Shown piece after piece: positions 1 to 6,029 of a stretch of DNA of 12,310 nt (positions are counted from its first letter, which is position 1; the number at the start of each line of letters is the position of its first letter). A program made the position numbers and the translations under genes. The notes under the pieces were generated by a model. It saw only the letters and a program-made list of their open reading frames with translations, did not search any database and was not told the origin of the DNA. The stretch is from Alphaproteobacteria bacterium (lineage in GTDB: Bacteria > Pseudomonadota > Alphaproteobacteria > Sphingomonadales > Emcibacteraceae). The DNA is taken from assembly GCA_030432815.1 (NCBI GenBank), contig JAUILB010000056.1, forward strand, positions 1 to 12,310, given 5' to 3'.

Positions 1-219
1 CGTTGCGCCCATATAATATGTTAACGGATCTCCAATCACACCGGATACGGCGACTGCCCGCCCACCACGCCAAGGGCCGATAAGTCTATATTCCTTCCCT
101 GCATAAAGGGAGGGATTAACAGTATCAGTTGCAAGGCTGTTTGTTACCATTACCACTTGAGAAAATACAAAACAAATGATGGCAACGAATGAAAGTTTGA
201 AAAAATTACGAGAAAGCAT
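1..219 (-). CDS. Secreted BNR/WD40-like repeat protein, N-terminal part only
   Basis: Partial gene whose 3' end lies beyond the left edge; 73 codons are visible, read from an ATG preceded by a GAGGGGAT ribosome binding site. The product starts with Arg and Lys, then a hydrophobic stretch (about residues 9-29) ending in NSLA, a Sec signal peptide. The mature start contains YRLIGPWRGGRAVAVSG followed by GDPLTYYMGAT. This is the usual opening of the large secreted proteins annotated as BNR-repeat glycosyl hydrolases or VPS10/sortilin-like beta-propellers, in which IGPWRGGR is followed by a phrase ending in Tyr-x-Gly-Ala-Thr. Family members are often about 1000 residues long and are mostly of unproven activity. 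It is separated from the hydroxylase operon by that operon's terminator and so is probably an independent unit. The family call is from recognition of the opening motif only. Confidence 0.72.
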   Translation of the reverse strand, partial: MLSRNFFKLSFVAIICFVFSQVVMVTNSLATDTVNPSLYAGKEYRLIGPWRGGRAVAVSGVIGDPLTYYMGAT

Positions 220-380
220 CTTTTATCCCCTCTATAAAATATTTAAGCGTGTAGCGTGCCTCAAAAATACTTATTTGTATAGGGTAAATATAGAGTTTTA
301 GTCCGATAATACCGCTGTAAAGATTGTAACGACATGATGCGGTTCTATACTTGCGGGTTTAGTATAAAGAAGGCAATAAA

Positions 381-408
381 AAAGCCCCGCATCTGTTAGC
401 GGGGCTTT
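381..408 (-). terminator. Rho-independent terminator of the molybdenum hydroxylase operon
   Basis: A perfect 10-bp stem, AAAGCCCCGC against GCGGGGCTTT, closes an 8-base loop. On the minus strand the stem runs into six T residues, so it ends transcripts coming from the small membrane-protein gene 20 bases upstream of it. On the plus strand the T tract has only four residues, so any activity in that direction should be weaker. The remaining 161 bases between this terminator and the start codon at 219 hold no gene that I can see and should contain the promoter of the leftmost gene. Confidence 0.9.
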
Positions 409-428
409 TAGTGAAATATTTTTTGAAA

Positions 429-575
429 TTATTTTTTCCCAGCAACCATACTGTATGCCAAATGCGCAACAATTATCACCACGGCTATACCCGTAAATAC
501 AGGTAATAAATCCCAGGAAATCCCCTGTAATGTTTCCTGACCATACATATCGCGTGTATAACGAAATAATTCCAT
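429..575 (-). CDS. 48-residue single-pass membrane protein, last gene of the hydroxylase operon
   Basis: Short reading frame of 48 codons plus TAA. Its ATG follows the stop of the FAD-subunit gene by three bases, and its ribosome binding site (GAGGA) overlaps the end of that gene, so translation is probably coupled. The protein has a polar, aromatic N-terminal part (MELFRYTRDMYGQETLQG), one hydrophobic helix at about residues 23-44 and a C-terminal GKK. The charge pattern favours a cytoplasmic C-terminus and a periplasmic N-terminus, which would face an exported enzyme. A single His (residue 38) lies inside the hydrophobic segment. A strong terminator follows directly. I do not recognise the family. 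A role as membrane anchor, assembly factor or electron-transfer partner of the hydroxylase is inference. It is real on the grounds of spacing, ribosome binding site, composition and terminator placement, but conservation is unchecked. Confidence 0.8.
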   Translation of the reverse strand: MELFRYTRDMYGQETLQGISWDLLPVFTGIAVVIIVAHLAYSMVAGKK

Positions 576-578
576 TTT

Positions 579-1565
579 TTATCCTCGGATGGCTTTTCTA
601 ACAAGATTTTCCATAAGTGGAATTTTAAAATGGTTATAATTCAGTGGTGAAGCACCACGTGACGCCGCACCGGCACCAAGGTTTGCAGTTTCCTCGTTAG
701 GGGCACTGCCACGGACGATATCTTCGACAACAGTAAGGCGTTTTGGAACACATTCCACAGCGCCACATGTCAGGCTGATATCTTCGATAACACCACCTGA
801 AATTTTCATCGCACATGCCATATTTACAAGTGCAAAGTCCCAAGTGTTCCGATCAGCAACTTTTTCAAAAGAAAACTGAGCACCAGCCCACTTACCCGGA
901 ATACGGATTGTGGTTAGTACTTCACCTGGTTCAAGAACTGTCATACGTGTAATATCAATCGCGGGGCCAATGAAATATTCACTTGCAGGTACTACCCGCT
1001 CGCCTCCTGGACCGGCTATTACCATTTCTGCTTCTAGCGTCGTAACCGCAACAGCCGTATCGGATGGTGTTACAGCAACGCAGCGCGAAGCACCAAACAG
1101 GCAGTGCTCACGATTCATGCCTTCCGGTGTGTCCGCATAGCATGTGTTACCACCAGCACGATAGCAGTCAAGACCACTACGGTAATACCAGCAACGTGCA
1201 TCCTGGCTTATATTTCCGCCCAGAGTGCCCTGGTTTCTGATCTGTGGACTGGCTACACGGCCCGCGGCCATTGCAAGAACGCCGAATTTTTCTTTTATGA
1301 TCGGGTTGTTTTCTACTTCAGTCAGTGTCGTCATCGCACCGATCTCGACACCACCATCGGCAGTTTCCGTAACACCGGAAAGACCCGGTACACCGCTTAG
1401 ATCAACAACAGTTGTGGGGCGTTTTACCCGGTCTTTAAACCAGTCAAGGCTGTCTTGGCCACCGGCCATTGCCCAACCATTTTCACCAGCATCAGCAAGC
1501 GTGCTGATCGCACTAGCAAGATCAGCAGGTTGAACCAGATTGAAGTTTGGCATCATGTCTTTCAT
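579..1565 (-). CDS. FAD-binding (medium) subunit of an exported xanthine oxidase-family molybdenum hydroxylase
   Basis: The 328-residue product is the usual size for the CoxM/XdhB/PaoB-type FAD subunit, which passes electrons between the iron-sulfur centres and FAD. The two FAD-contact loops are visible as AGGQDSL (residues 34-40) and TLGGNI (114-119). The C-terminal part (about 225-325) fits the CO dehydrogenase flavoprotein C-terminal domain. Residues 122-163 form a Cys-rich insertion with Cys at 125, 134, 142, 155 and 162. Comparable insertions bind an extra [4Fe-4S] cluster in 4-hydroxybenzoyl-CoA reductase beta and in E. coli PaoB. There is no signal peptide of its own, so export would rely on the Tat-bearing small subunit. 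The start is preceded by AAGGAGGG at good spacing, 15 bases after the molybdopterin-subunit stop. FAD assignment is firm; the [4Fe-4S] cluster is inferred from the Cys pattern. Confidence 0.92.
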   Translation of the reverse strand: MKDMMPNFNLVQPADLASAISTLADAGENGWAMAGGQDSLDWFKDRVKRPTTVVDLSGVPGLSGVTETADGGVEIGAMTTLTEVENNPIIKEKFGVLAMAAGRVASPQIRNQGTLGGNISQDARCWYYRSGLDCYRAGGNTCYADTPEGMNREHCLFGASRCVAVTPSDTAVAVTTLEAEMVIAGPGGERVVPASEYFIGPAIDITRMTVLEPGEVLTTIRIPGKWAGAQFSFEKVADRNTWDFALVNMACAMKISGGVIEDISLTCGAVECVPKRLTVVEDIVRGSAPNEETANLGAGAASRGASPLNYNHFKIPLMENLVRKAIRG

Positions 1566-1580
1566 AATCTGTGCCCTCCT

Positions 1581-3989
1581 TTATACGTTTACTTGAAGTG
1601 GTGTAAATGATTGCGGACGTCCGCTAAGCGCATTTATAATCATATCCGGATCAACCGGTGTACGATTAAAATATGTGCCTGTTGCATCCGAAATCGCGCT
1701 AAGCAGCGCGGATGCCGCACAGCCCATTGCCGGTTCGCCGATACCTTTAACACCAAAGGGGTTTTGTGGGTCAGGTTGGTTTACCGCATCGGTCTCGATC
1801 AAAGTCGGCACATCCAGAATTGATGGCGGCTTCGTCTGATAAAGGCCAACCGTTGCACAAAGGCCATTTTGCGGATCATAAATCATCCGGTCAAGTGCAG
1901 CCTCCCCGATACCCATAACGGCACCGCCGCGAAGCTGTTGTTGAAGTCCCTGAGGATGCAGAACTGTACCACAGTCGGCAATCGAATGCATTTCAAGAAT
2001 TTCATATTTACCAGTATCTGTATCCAGTTCTATCATACAAAATGCAGCAGCCATTCCAGGAACGCTACCTTCTTTGAAGAGCTCATCCTTGGCTGTAGCA
2101 ACAAGGCCAGAGCCTGTTACATTTTTAAGTGCTGCTTTTGTTACATCATTCAGGTTATCCGGATATTCCGTCCCGTCCCATTCACCACCAAGCTCGATAG
2201 CACGCTGTCCTGCTTGTGCGAATGTCATGGTTTTTGAACTGTCGGATGTATTTGTAACAGCCTCGTTGGCTACTTCATAATCACCCGGTTCACCACCTAG
2301 ATCCATTGCAGCCAATCTTTGCAGCATTTCTTTTGCTTTTGTAGCAGCAACGAAGTTTGTTCGTGTGTTGGTGAAGGTAGAGTTACTACCAAACTGGGCC
2401 AGTGTCCACGGTAGACCGTGACGACTGTCACCACGAAGAACAACGGTATTTTCCCAAGAGCAACCCAGAACTTCTGCAGCAGCACGGCATGTGCCAGCAT
2501 ATGAATATGTTCCAAGGTTCCCAACGCCTGAATGGACATAAAGTTTGCCATCAGGCCGGATTGAGATAAGACCGTCAAAGCCATTTGATCCGGCAGAGTG
2601 ATAAGCAGAGCCGACACCAACACCGATGACTTTGCTGCCATTACGCTGTCCGCTCATTGCTTTCTTTTCTTCCCAGTTAAATTTTTCTGCACCAAGTTTG
2701 TATGCTTCTTTAAGATACATACTTGTTACAGTGCTTTGACTTTCGGTGAATACAACATCCGCTTCTGGTGCATTAAGATCACGTATTGCGACGCGATCAA
2801 TACCCAATTCCTTCGCGGCGCGATCCATCAATGGCTCAACAACAGTTGCAAGCTGGTTTTGACCTGGGCCGCGCTGTGAAACATGCCAGGGCTTGTTGGT
2901 CACAACGGCTGCCCCGCGGAACCTCATGTTCGTTGGTGTATAAACCAATGCCAGTGCACCGGCTGCGGATGAATAGTCGCCAGAGCCGCGGTTAGGGCCG
3001 CCGCTTTGTACGATATAAAGATCTGCAGCGATCATTTTGCCATTTGCATTAAAGCCAAGTTTCACCTGTCCCTGAAATCCGGGGCGTGTACCACCAAGAT
3101 GATATTCTTCCGCACGAGTAACGCGCATCATCACTGGGCGGCCAATTTTTTTGGCCATATAGCCAGCCATGCCCTGTATTGGATATGGAGAGGCTTTGGC
3201 GCCAAAGCCACCACCACAATATTCAGCAATATATACGATGTCATCAAGTGATACATCCATCATTCGGGCAAGGCCAGGCATCATCCATGATTGTGACTGT
3301 GAGGAGCCATGGATGAAACATTTACCATTTTCCCAGTACGCAAGAACACTGCGTGGTTCAAGTGCCTGATGGGTTGAGCTTGCAGTAACGAATGGTTCGT
3401 CAATAACAAGTGCTGCTTCCGCGAAGGCTGCTTCAACGTCCCCGACTGACCATTCAACCGGGGCTTCACCCATAGGTAATCTGTCTTCGCCGGCTTCAGC
3501 GAAATCACGAGCTGTCCATTTACGGGTGTGAATTGGAGGATTTCCTTCGCCGCCACCTGTCACGTTACCGCTGTCAAGTGCATTTGGACCACCGGGATAT
3601 AGGCTTTCCAATGGATCAAGTACAAACGGTTGTGGTTCATACGCAACCCGGATACGCTCAAGAGCTTCCGCGGCGATTGATTCTGTTTCAGCAGCGATTG
3701 CACATATAGGCATACCAAGCTGACGAGGTTTATTCGTAAGCATCGGATAACCCGGTTCATCAACTGCGGGCACTTCATCTGCTGTAAGAACGCCAAGTAC
3801 ACCGGGCATTGCCAGAGCTTCAGAGGCATCTAAATTTGTAACATTTGCGCTTGGCATCGGGCAAAGCAACATTTTCATATAGCACATGCCATCTTTTTTA
3901 AAGTCTTCGGAATATTTACCTGTGCCGGTAACTTTCGGGCGCACATCCTGTGGGGTAAAGTCTTTACCAATTAGATTATAGTCTGCCAT
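1581..3989 (-). CDS. Molybdopterin-binding catalytic (large) subunit of a xanthine oxidase-family hydroxylase
   Basis: This 802-residue protein is the catalytic subunit, which would hydroxylate an aldehyde or an aromatic/N-heterocyclic substrate using water at a molybdenum cofactor. It opens with the aldehyde oxidase a/b hammerhead domain (GTGKYSEDF at 22-30). Cofactor-contact segments follow: HQALEPRS (207-214), GGGFGAK (259-265) and QRGPGQ (372-377). The catalytic base is Glu752 in VKGIGEPA, near the C-terminus as in XdhB/PaoC homologues. There is no signal peptide. The gene begins 2 bases after the stop of the small-subunit gene, with GGGGAG in the end of that gene as ribosome binding site, so the two are probably translationally coupled. 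No XdhC/PaoD-type cofactor-insertion chaperone is encoded in the window. Substrate class cannot be deduced; quinoline or isoquinoline oxidoreductase-like enzymes are alternatives to aldehyde oxidases. Confidence 0.94.
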   Translation of the reverse strand: MADYNLIGKDFTPQDVRPKVTGTGKYSEDFKKDGMCYMKMLLCPMPSANVTNLDASEALAMPGVLGVLTADEVPAVDEPGYPMLTNKPRQLGMPICAIAAETESIAAEALERIRVAYEPQPFVLDPLESLYPGGPNALDSGNVTGGGEGNPPIHTRKWTARDFAEAGEDRLPMGEAPVEWSVGDVEAAFAEAALVIDEPFVTASSTHQALEPRSVLAYWENGKCFIHGSSQSQSWMMPGLARMMDVSLDDIVYIAEYCGGGFGAKASPYPIQGMAGYMAKKIGRPVMMRVTRAEEYHLGGTRPGFQGQVKLGFNANGKMIAADLYIVQSGGPNRGSGDYSSAAGALALVYTPTNMRFRGAAVVTNKPWHVSQRGPGQNQLATVVEPLMDRAAKELGIDRVAIRDLNAPEADVVFTESQSTVTSMYLKEAYKLGAEKFNWEEKKAMSGQRNGSKVIGVGVGSAYHSAGSNGFDGLISIRPDGKLYVHSGVGNLGTYSYAGTCRAAAEVLGCSWENTVVLRGDSRHGLPWTLAQFGSNSTFTNTRTNFVAATKAKEMLQRLAAMDLGGEPGDYEVANEAVTNTSDSSKTMTFAQAGQRAIELGGEWDGTEYPDNLNDVTKAALKNVTGSGLVATAKDELFKEGSVPGMAAAFCMIELDTDTGKYEILEMHSIADCGTVLHPQGLQQQLRGGAVMGIGEAALDRMIYDPQNGLCATVGLYQTKPPSILDVPTLIETDAVNQPDPQNPFGVKGIGEPAMGCAASALLSAISDATGTYFNRTPVDPDMIINALSGRPQSFTPLQVNV

Positions 3990-3991
3990 GA

Positions 3992-4633
3992 TTATGCGCT
4001 CCCCGCTGCTTTAACGATTGCATTTACGTAATTATTGTACGCACCGCAGCGACACAGATTGCCGGCTAGAGCGTGACGTACTTCCTCGCGGGTCGGGTTC
4101 GGGTTACGTTGCAGCAGTGCTACACCGGAAACGACTTGACCTGGTGTACAATAACCACATTGTGGAGCAAGCTCTTCTATCATGGCTGTTTGTACAGGAT
4201 GAAGTTCGCCATTTCCGCCACCTACACCCTCAACGGTAACAACGTTCGCGTTACGAACCGTATGGGTAAGTATAGAGCAGCTATTGACTGTTGTACCATC
4301 GATCATAACTGTACATGCACCACATGAACCACGGTCGCAACCTAGCTTCGTGCCGGTTAATCCTAACTTATTACGAAGTGTATGTGCTAGGGTTTCATTT
4401 GGCATTACGTCAACATTACGTGACATGCCATTTACATTGATCGAGATCAGCCTCTCTGCTGAGCCAGCAGGTGCGGACCCGCCATCACCACTGTCCGAAC
4501 AACCCGTCATAAGACCAGCTGCACCGGCCACAGTACCGCAGGCAATTACACCTTTGATAAAATGACGTCGTGAAACATCATCCCTTACTGCGCCCTGAGG
4601 GTCATAGCGATTTGAACTGAATTTTTTTTGCAT
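3992..4633 (-). CDS. Tat-exported [2Fe-2S] (small) subunit of the molybdenum hydroxylase
   Basis: The 213-residue small subunit carries two [2Fe-2S] clusters that link the molybdenum site to FAD. Counting from the chosen ATG, the plant-ferredoxin-type cluster uses Cys99, 104, 107 and 119. The second, helical-domain cluster uses Cys159, 162, 194 and 196 (CGYC and CRCG). The N-terminus has a twin-arginine motif, SRRHFIKG (21-28), then a hydrophobic stretch ending in MTGC, with Cys45 as a possible lipidation site, then a Gly/Ser/Ala-rich linker. The lipobox has Met at -3, so lipoprotein status is uncertain, while Tat export is well supported. I place the start at the ATG at 4633 because GGAGGAG lies 9 bases upstream. 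A GTG at 4651 in the same frame would bury that site inside the gene. It is first in the operon, so Tat export of the pre-folded complex by hitchhiking, as in PaoABC, is likely. Confidence 0.94.
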   Translation of the reverse strand: MQKKFSSNRYDPQGAVRDDVSRRHFIKGVIACGTVAGAAGLMTGCSDSGDGGSAPAGSAERLISINVNGMSRNVDVMPNETLAHTLRNKLGLTGTKLGCDRGSCGACTVMIDGTTVNSCSILTHTVRNANVVTVEGVGGGNGELHPVQTAMIEELAPQCGYCTPGQVVSGVALLQRNPNPTREEVRHALAGNLCRCGAYNNYVNAIVKAAGSA

Positions 4634-4642
4634 TAAATTTTG

Positions 4643-4649
4643 CTCCTCC
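4643..4649 (-). promoter_or_regulatory. Ribosome binding site that sets the small-subunit start
   Basis: GGAGGAG on the minus strand sits 9 bases before the ATG at 4633. It lies downstream of the in-frame GTG at 4651 and argues against that longer start. Confidence 0.8.
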
Positions 4650-4770
4650 ACTTAAAAAATTCTTCATAAACCGTTGCAACATATTCCAAGAACATAAATA
4701 ATGTCCGAATAATCATCCACCCGCTAAATATCCCGAATAGCGATCATGAGGTTACAAGTACGATGTTTTT

Positions 4771-4810
4771 AATATCTCTTGAATATTTTTCTAATTTTTC
4801 TTGAGATATT
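4771..4810. repeat. Inverted repeat AATATCTC / GAGATATT in the divergent promoter region
   Basis: Perfect 8-bp arms at 4771-4778 and 4803-4810 are separated by 24 T-rich bases. Each arm is next to a TCTTGA sequence (4777-4782 and 4799-4804), which adds a direct-repeat element. The right arm overlaps the -35-like TTGAGA. It could be a pair of half-sites for a dimeric regulator. The AT-richness means chance cannot be excluded. Confidence 0.4.
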
Positions 4811-4829
4811 TTTTGCCTCCCGTTATGAG
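4801..4829 (+). promoter_or_regulatory. Candidate sigma70-type promoter for the cytochrome b operon
   Basis: TTGAGA (five of six matches to the -35 consensus) and TATGAG (four of six to the -10) are spaced by 17 bases on the plus strand. This would give a leader of roughly 85 bases before the cytochrome b start codon. It rests on consensus matching alone. Confidence 0.35.
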
Positions 4830-4882
4830 GTAATGTAACTATATAACTTGAAGTCCAGTAAGTCTAGATGCAAAATAACGGG
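4819..4882. repeat. Widely spaced inverted repeat CCCGTTAT / ATAACGGG
   Basis: Perfect 8-bp arms at 4819-4826 and 4875-4882 enclose 48 bases. They are GC-richer than their surroundings, which makes chance less likely than for the AT-only repeats. The spacing between arm centres is 56 bases, between five and six DNA turns, as seen for paired operators that loop. The left arm overlaps the candidate -10 box. Confidence 0.4.
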
Positions 4883-4897
4883 ACAATAAGAAAAGGG

Positions 4898-4911
4898 CGC
4901 TAATTTTAGCG
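4898..4911 (+). promoter_or_regulatory. Small hairpin between a purine tract and the cytochrome b start codon
   Basis: CGCTAA and TTAGCG form a 6-bp stem around a TT centre, 11 bases before the ATG at 4923. No Shine-Dalgarno sequence lies in the usual window. The only candidate, AAAAGGG at 4891-4897, is immediately 5' of the hairpin and too distant unless the hairpin folds. It may be a translational control element or an operator half-site. Confidence 0.35.
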
Positions 4912-4922
4912 AATAATTACTT

Positions 4923-5528
4923 ATGGAAGAAAAACAAAATTATGTAATACGACATAGTTTTATCAGTCGTATTTCTCATTGGTTAATGGCAGCATGTATC
5001 CTGACACTTTTAGGAACAGGGCTACTGCCTGTTCTGGGTGTTAATTTTGAATGGGTGGAACCACATTGGATTGCCGGTCTGGTTCTTACAATTGCTGTTG
5101 TTATTCATGTGCTTAGGTCATTATCACCTCGAAAAGTAAAATCCATGTGGATTTCTATTTCCGATTTAAAGGAGTTTATTGCTGGTAGAGGGCATGTCCG
5201 TGGCGGAAAATATTCCCTTGAACAAAAACTTATGCATCACGGCATTACATTGTTAAGTCTTGTGTCGCTTGTAACAGGATGGATCATGCTCCTTAAGATT
5301 GATACGCCATTCTGGGAACGCGATCCTTTTATATTTAATGCTGATACATGGGGACTTATTTATGTACTTCACGGTATTTCAACTTTGTTATTCGTGACAT
5401 TCATTTCCCTGCATATTTATTTTTCATTAAGGCCGGAGAAGTCTCATTATCTGCGTTCAATGTTTAAAGGATGGATGACACATGAAGAATTTAATAAAAA
5501 CCATGATCCGGACCGATGGAAACAATAA
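4923..5528 (+). CDS. Di-haem cytochrome b, formate dehydrogenase gamma / b561-like membrane subunit
   Basis: A 201-residue integral membrane protein with about four hydrophobic helices (roughly residues 19-40, 48-66, 104-124 and 145-169). His19 (in RISHW), His62 (in VIHVLRS), and His150 and His164 (in VLHGIST and SLHIYF), the last two 14 residues apart, reproduce the spacing of the four haem ligands of FdnI-type subunits. It should therefore hold two b haems and reduce quinone with electrons from a periplasmic partner. The only redox enzyme nearby is the divergently encoded exported molybdenum hydroxylase, so it is the natural candidate partner. That pairing is inference. The family assignment as cytochrome b561/FdhG-like is solid; specificity is not. 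The start at 4923 lacks a close Shine-Dalgarno sequence, but no better in-frame start exists because VIRHS must be retained at the N-terminus. Confidence 0.88.
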   Translation: MEEKQNYVIRHSFISRISHWLMAACILTLLGTGLLPVLGVNFEWVEPHWIAGLVLTIAVVIHVLRSLSPRKVKSMWISISDLKEFIAGRGHVRGGKYSLEQKLMHHGITLLSLVSLVTGWIMLLKIDTPFWERDPFIFNADTWGLIYVLHGISTLLFVTFISLHIYFSLRPEKSHYLRSMFKGWMTHEEFNKNHDPDRWKQ

Positions 5529-5551
5529 AAAATAATTGAAAGAATAATTTT

Positions 5552-5974
5552 ATGAATGAAGATAATAAAACCAAATTGCGGGCATCTATCAATTCTGTTG
5601 AGTCTGGTTATGAATTTATGCTCGCATATGCTGCCCAGGGCTGGGATGTCGAACAAACCGGCGGTGGTGGCGGACCATCTATTCGGGGCTATCTGGAAGA
5701 AATGAAAAAGGGGCTTGAAACCCTGGCAGATGATTTCGAAGCGGTAATTTCGGAAGCGGAAGATGCAGATAAGCAATTGTTCATAACTTATAATGATGTG
5801 CTACGTGCCGCTGCCCTAAAAACACACACAGCAATTTCATTGATATTGTCATTGCCTTCAATTGGTTCTCAAATGATTGATAATTTAAATGCATCTATCC
5901 ACGTTCGGGCATTGCTGACTGATATTTTCTTGCTTGATGAAGCGGTCCAATCGCTTTCAAAAAAACCGCGATAA
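5552..5974 (+). CDS. Conserved-looking hypothetical protein, 140 residues, helical, cytoplasmic
   Basis: I do not recognise this family. The gene starts 23 bases after the cytochrome b gene, with GAAAGA as a modest ribosome binding site, and is probably co-transcribed with it. The product has no signal peptide, no transmembrane helix and no Cys. It begins with a helical segment containing the phrase ESGYEFMLAYAAQGWD (residues 17-32), then a Gly-rich loop with five consecutive Gly (37-41), then three or four predicted amphipathic helices up to residue 136. The acidic stretch at 60-73 and absence of catalytic-looking motifs suggest a small helical bundle, possibly an assembly factor or regulator for the neighbouring redox proteins. 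That role is guesswork from position alone. Confidence 0.78.
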   Translation: MNEDNKTKLRASINSVESGYEFMLAYAAQGWDVEQTGGGGGPSIRGYLEEMKKGLETLADDFEAVISEAEDADKQLFITYNDVLRAAALKTHTAISLILSLPSIGSQMIDNLNASIHVRALLTDIFLLDEAVQSLSKKPR

Positions 5975-6029
5975 TTTTGCCATAATTGATTGATTAGAAT
6001 GGTACGCAATTATCAGAATTGGAAAAGTA

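Larger units (their letters stand above)
4634..4922. promoter_or_regulatory. Divergent intergenic region between hydroxylase operon and cytochrome b operon
   Basis: This 289-base, strongly AT-rich stretch has no reading frame of merit on either strand and must hold the promoters of both divergent operons. It contains three inverted repeats, listed separately. For the minus-strand operon I find no convincing -35/-10 pair. For the plus strand the best candidate is TTGAGA, 17 bases, TATGAG at 4801-4829. A second, weaker candidate is TTGAAG, 17 bases, CAAAAT (4850-4878). The arrangement suggests shared control of the two operons, but no regulator gene lies in the window. Confidence 0.6.

Noticed and set aside
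910..1533. Plus-strand open frames opposite the FAD-subunit gene
   Set aside because: They are antisense shadows without ribosome binding sites or recognisable protein features, overlapping a clear FAD-domain gene.
2297..2641. 114-codon minus-strand frame inside the molybdopterin-subunit gene
   Set aside because: It is an out-of-frame shadow of a well-supported catalytic subunit.
4634..4651. Longer small-subunit start at a GTG (4651)
   Set aside because: The strong GGAGGAG site lies inside that extension and is correctly spaced for the ATG at 4633.
4781..4815. T-rich stretch near 4790-4814 as a rho-independent terminator
   Set aside because: The neighbouring inverted repeat is AT-only with a 24-base loop, and no gene on either strand ends there.
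5447..5776. 109-codon minus-strand frame across the cytochrome b and 140-residue genes
   Set aside because: It spans two co-directional genes on the other strand, has no supported start site and a low-complexity Phe/Ile-rich product.
5975..6029. Inverted repeat ATAATTG/CAATTAT as a terminator
   Set aside because: The arms are short and AT-only, the loop is long and there is no T tract after the right arm.
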